From: an uncultured Bacteroidota bacterium | Lineage (GTDB): Bacteria; Bacteroidota; Bacteroidia; Chitinophagales; Chitinophagaceae | Length of the DNA: 64,000 nucleotides | Direction of reading: 5' to 3' | NCBI GenBank assembly: GCA_903824665.1 | Contig: CAIJXT010000023.1 | Coordinates: 34,786 to 98,785 of the forward strand | Part shown: positions 62,201 to 64,000 of the stretch, one piece after another | Numbering within the stretch: position 1 is the stretch's first letter | How the letters are laid out: every line of letters begins with the position of its first letter | Made by a program: the position numbers and the translations under genes | The notes under the pieces: model-generated | The model's input: only the letters and a program-made list of their open reading frames with translations | Databases searched by the model: none | Told to the model about the DNA's origin: nothing

Positions 62201-64000
62201 AATGAAAATGTACTGCCCGCACACAACAACATACTGCCATTGGTGATGGCCGGCATACTATTCACGGTGAAATCGCGGGTAGCATACATAGTACCACAAA
62301 CATTGGACAACGCATAAGAAATGGTAGCAACACCACCGGCAACACCAGTAACGATACCAGATGTACCGACAGTGGCAACAGACAAATTACCACTGCTCCA
62401 GATACCGCCAGGAACTGCATTGCTCAGTGACGAAGTAAAAGACTGGCATATTTCCAATGTCCCGACAATAACACCTGGATCTGCCAATGGATTAACTGTT
62501 ACTACAGAAGTTACCGCAGTGGTGTTTCCACAAGCATTTGTTGCTGTAACGGTATATACCCCTGCTGCTGAAGATGTTGCTGCGAATGCAACCGGGTTCT
62601 GATCGGTAGAAGAAAATCCATTTGGTCCTGCCCATGAATACGATACCGCATTAGTAGCTGCTGATGTCAGTGTTATGTTGACATCAACACAAACAGGGTT
62701 TGGAGTTGCGTTAGCACTTACGGCAACCGGAGTTGTGTTTACCGTCACGGCACTTGTTGTTGCTGAAACGCTACCACAACCATTTGTAACAACCAATGTA
62801 TAAACACCTGCACTTGCACCGATGGCACTGAAAGTGGCAGGATTTTGAACAGCAGAGCTGAAACCATTTGGTCCGGACCATGAATAAGTATCTCCATCTG
62901 TTACAGATGCAGTCAACACTAGATTAGAGCCGATGCATACCGGATTGGGTGAAGCATCTGCCAGGATAACGGGCACAGCTGGATTTACAGTAACAGTAGC
63001 AGTAATAGCTGTAGTGTTGCCGCATGCGTTGGTAGCAGTTACGGTATAGATCCCTGCATCTGCTGTTGTTACGGCAAAGGCTGCAGGGTTTTGATTAGTT
63101 GAGGTAAAGCCGTTAGGGCCAGACCATGCGTATGTTACAGAACCTGTGCTGCTGGTTGCTGTGCTGGTCAGTGTCAGGTTCGAGCCACTGCAGATCGGAT
63201 TTGGCGTAGCTGATGCTGATACTGCTGATGGCACCACATTAACCGTTACCGTTGCTGTGGTTGCTGTGGTATTGCCACAGCTATTGGTAGCGGTAACCGT
63301 ATAAATACCTGCGTCTGCTGTTGTTACGGCAAAGGCTGCAGGGTTTTGTGCTGTTGAAGTAAAGCCATTAGGGCCAGACCATGCGTAGGTTACGGAACCT
63401 GTGCTGCTCGTTGCTGTACTGGTCAGTGTCAAATTTGAACCGCTGCAGATCGGGTTGGGTGTTGCTGATGCTGATACTGCGCTGGGCACCACATTCACGG
63501 TTACTGTTGCTGTTTGGGCACTCGTTGAACCACAAACATTGGTAGCAGTAACGGTATAGATACCTGCGTCCGCGGTTGTTACTGCAAAGGCTGCAGGGTT
63601 TTGATTAGTTGAAGTAAAGCCGTTCGGGCCAGACCAGGCGTAGGTCACGGAACCGGTGCTGCTCGTTGCTGAACTGGTCAGTGTCAGGTTCGATCCGCTG
63701 CAAATTGGGTTGGGCGTTGCGGATGCTGATACTGCAGATGGCACCACATTCACAGTTACCGTTGCAGTTTGTGCTGATGTTGAACCACATGCGTTGGTAG
63801 CAGTCACCGTATAGATACCTGCGTCTGCTGTTGTAACTGCAAAAGCTGCAGGGTTTTGATTGGTTGAGGTAAAGCCATTAGGGCCAGACCATGCGTAGGT
63901 TACTGAACCTGTGCTGCTGGTTGCTGTGCTGGTCAGTGTCAGGTTAGCACCGCTGCAGATCGGGTTTGGTGTAGCTGATGCTGATACTGCGCTTGGAACA
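56257..64000 (-). CDS. Giant secreted repeat adhesin with T9SS type A sorting domain, N-terminus outside window
   Basis: The frame is open from base 64000 to a stop at 56257: at least 2,580 residues, 5' end missing. The first part is four almost identical 85-residue Ig-like repeats (key residues ATPNPICSG, YAWSGPNGF, AGIYTVTATN). Two diverged relatives follow. Next come about 27 modules of ~73 residues of bacterial Ig-like (BIG2-like) type, each with (V/I)C.G, GG.WSSSN, ATV(N/D), TG.VTG, GT.TI.Y and GC. The modules fall into blocks of eleven repeated with a period of about 2.4 kb. The final ~80 residues (VSFYPNPTSGVLTVKASSPG ... GMYMCRYY) are a T9SS type A sorting domain. The Cys pairs (one after V/I, one in GC) may form disulfides. 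A fibrous surface adhesin is inferred. It ends before a terminator. Confidence 0.9.
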   Translation of the reverse strand, partial: VPSAVSASATPNPICSGANLTLTSTATSSTGSVTYAWSGPNGFTSTNQNPAAFAVTTADAGIYTVTATNACGSTSAQTATVTVNVVPSAVSASATPNPICSGSNLTLTSSATSSTGSVTYAWSGPNGFTSTNQNPAAFAVTTADAGIYTVTATNVCGSTSAQTATVTVNVVPSAVSASATPNPICSGSNLTLTSTATSSTGSVTYAWSGPNGFTSTAQNPAAFAVTTADAGIYTVTATNSCGNTTATTATVTVNVVPSAVSASATPNPICSGSNLTLTSTATSSTGSVTYAWSGPNGFTSTNQNPAAFAVTTADAGIYTVTATNACGNTTAITATVTVNPAVPVILADASPNPVCIGSNLVLTASVTDGDTYSWSGPNGFSSAVQNPATFSAIGASAGVYTLVVTNGCGSVSATTSAVTVNTTPVAVSANATPNPVCVDVNITLTSAATNAVSYSWAGPNGFSSTDQNPVAFAATSSAAGVYTVTATNACGNTTAVTSVVTVNPLADPGVIVGTLEICQSFTSSLSNAVPGGIWSSGNLSVATVGTSGIVTGVAGGVATISYALSNVCGTMYATRDFTVNSMPAITNGSMLLCAGSTFSFLSTVSGGTWSSDNNAVVTIVPATGAVTATTVGTSTIEYVTGSGCLASVVVTVTPALTPNTGETYMCTGQPLSGLLLSNATPGGTWVSSDMATVLINSASGYMRGLQTGTVTITYMLSAGCYSTTVETVIPAVATITNTANICPGTGVTLTNATGGGTWSSTNTTKATIDVNTGLVTGIAAGTSTITYYINPGCYKTATQIVNALPGNVSGTAALCQGATSTLVCSPLGGTWVSADPGVATVNSTTGVVTTGLPGITTVTYTATTGCTRTRDITINALPTAVTGTATVCIGSVTTLNTTPSGGVWTSSNAGRASVDAGTGAVTGVTAGTVNLTYTLAGCTATKQVTVNSLPAVIAGAGTVCTGGSGMLTTTPAGGVWTSSTPGIASVNAATGLVTAGMVAGNTTITYENTLGCIRTKDITVNTTPSAITGSTNVCIGSTIALSSSGGGTWSSSNSVKASVNAGTGVVTGLTEGTATISYTVSAGCYAVTTISVNPVPVAISGSGIVCEGAVAPLSCTPASGTWSSSNLSVTTVGTNGVVTGIASGFAAVTYHLPTGCISVKQVTVNAIPGAIGGTTAVCVGNTTTLNATPGSGTWTSSNSTYATVNAINGVVTGIAAGNLTVSYQGTNGCYRTTQVTVNPLPSVIAGSNTVCEGASLALSSVSAGGTWSSSEVDVATINTTTGVVTGIDADYGSGFTVISYVLPTGCARTTNVTVNSLPSAIGGVASVCINNTTTLNATPGGGIWSSSNAARATVDATTGVVAGITAGTADVTYSVNGCSNTTQVTVMAAPSVITGTLMVCEGNAATLASTPTGGVWTSGTPAVATINAVTGIVSGVAVGNAAITYTGINGCQTIGEVTVNGAVTPNTGYPLLCTDQPFSVTVLSNATAGGTWSSADPSKVILSPSSGIMRGVSTGTTNITYLLSAGCYSITEATVAAAVAAITSTANVCPGSNVTLSNATGSGTWSSSNVTVATVDALTGTVTGMASGTAIVTYMVSAACYKTTTQTVYSLPGTISGNTIVCQGSGTTLACSPLGGTWSSSAPATASVNAASGLVTAGSTPGVTTITYVATTGCSNSINVSVNPLPAAISGTASMCVGANTTLNTTPGGGVWSSSNTGRVTVDAGTGVVLGITSGTATVSYNLNGCITVKQVTVNALPGAIAGASTVCSGTTATLTSTPTGGVWSSSTPGVASINASTGLVTAGAGSGTTTIQYLLGTGCLVTRTLSVNSAPGAITGATGICIGSSATLTSSGGGTWSSSNAVKATINAATGEVTGLTSGTTRISFIVGVGCYTTSVLSVNAQPAVIGGAATVCVGATLAQSNTTTGGTWSSSNSLIATVGSANGIVTGIDQGTITITYQLNTGCRQFKVLTVNESPSVIGGTAAACIGGTTSLNATPGGGAWTSSVPSRATINAGTGVLSGLTAGTSVITYSLGSGCYKIRIATVNALPAVITGTATVCEGLTTTFASATAGGTWSSSNAAIATINTATRVITGMGDGIATITYQLATGCIRTQNVTVNAAPDAMSGTASVCIGSTTTLNTTPGGGVWSSSIVAKATVGSTGIVSGIAAGTSTITYLVNGCRTTKQVTVLSLPSVITGTMLVCAGNTVTVNATPTGGVWSSSDNGIASVNAGMLSGISDGNANISYTGTNGCVRSATVTVNPTVTANDGYALLCTGQPSSVTVLTNPTPGGVWSCDPMGRVVIHPSSGIMRGVTTGTTNITYTLSPGCYTVTQATVNGTVGATTGNANVCAGSQVTLLNGTGGGTWISSNGAIATIDPLSGELTGVAGGTITVTYFISNACYKTVAQTVLAAPAAISGASSVLTGASTTLSCSTAGGTWSSPSSAIATVVPSTGSVSGVAPGAATISYQLSNGCRSTYNITVIAAKADIAGGENESAVPKTATTVSFYPNPTSGVLTVKASSPGTFVIYSIEGRVIDQHNVIEATTTITLPNDIAPGMYMCRYYAEDGAVIAMRLIYSK
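57195..62020. repeat. Higher-order tandem repeat, two complete blocks of ~2.4 kb
   Basis: Inside the adhesin the module beginning around TPNTG..(Y)..LCT.QP recurs with its anchor GGCTGA at 61991, 59570 and 57164, distances of 2421 and 2406 bases (807 and 802 codons). Modules between the anchors match one to one in order (11 per block). The third copy is cut after about three modules, where the sorting domain begins. Confidence 0.75.
62980..63999. repeat. Four 255-bp nearly identical tandem repeats
   Basis: Within the N-terminal part of the adhesin seen here, the unit starting Val-Pro-Ser-Ala-Val recurs at 63999, 63744, 63489 and 63234 (minus strand). The period is exactly 255 bases (85 codons). 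Units differ by only a few bases, and the array may continue beyond the window. Confidence 0.9.

Noticed and set aside
62980..63999. Regular repeats as a CRISPR array
   Set aside because: The 255-bp units are contiguous, coding and without spacers.

Overview
The window looks like a chromosomal segment of a Bacteroidota bacterium, most likely from the Chitinophagales/Chitinophagaceae side. The evidence is: four proteins with type IX secretion (T9SS) C-terminal sorting domains; an acpP-fabF-rnc cluster; DUF2723 and DUF4175-type proteins; an IPExxxVDY protein; a TonB-dependent receptor with a carboxypeptidase-regulatory N-domain; many small lipoproteins; and TAnnTTTG-type promoters. Genus-level placement is inference only. 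No rRNA, complete tRNA, CRISPR array, transposase or integrase was seen.

Layout. 1-5.9 kb: end of a DUF4175-like protein, a large DUF2723 membrane protein and an IPExxxVDY protein. 6.0-10.5 kb: an accessory, visibly AT-richer stretch holding a stand-alone phage-terminase-like HTH gene, an ArsR-rhodanese-MFS-rhodanese cassette, a frameshifted small gene and a tRNA-like fragment between strong terminators. 10.7-28.1 kb: T9SS cargo proteins, a TPR-adenylate cyclase, sucA, an esterase, a lipoprotein, a BlaI/M56 sensor pair and an outer-membrane protein. 28.1-42.5 kb: TerC, folK, a universal stress protein, an Mla-type lipid transport operon (mlaE-F-D), a CoA-transferase, a TonB receptor divergent from a PAS-LuxR regulator, and a P-type ATPase. 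42.5-46.8 kb: a second AT-rich accessory stretch with an array of lipoproteins, a HEPN/MNT toxin-antitoxin pair and a decayed, internally deleted copy of the terminase-like locus in opposite orientation. 46.8-56.0 kb: ctlX, ligA, rlmN, a membrane protein, two exported YD-repeat proteins and acpP-fabF-rnc. 56.3-64.0 kb: the 3' 7.7 kb of a giant T9SS-secreted repeat adhesin running off the window edge.

How it fits together. Housekeeping genes (fatty-acid synthesis, RNA processing, DNA ligation, folate, TCA cycle, lipid asymmetry) are interspersed with cell-surface genes. The most unusual signals are: (a) the two inverted copies of the terminase-like locus, one beside each AT-rich island, sharing an exact 34-bp segment, a related upstream region and TGCGCAAAA iterons; (b) the cysteine-rich rhodanese cassette, with an ArsR-type operator candidate inside a textbook Bacteroidota promoter; (c) the adhesin, in which a block of about 11 Ig-like modules is itself tandemly duplicated with a period of about 2.4 kb; (d) several palindromic operator candidates beside regulators (BlaI, LuxR). 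All repeats and sites were found by eye; no database search was run.
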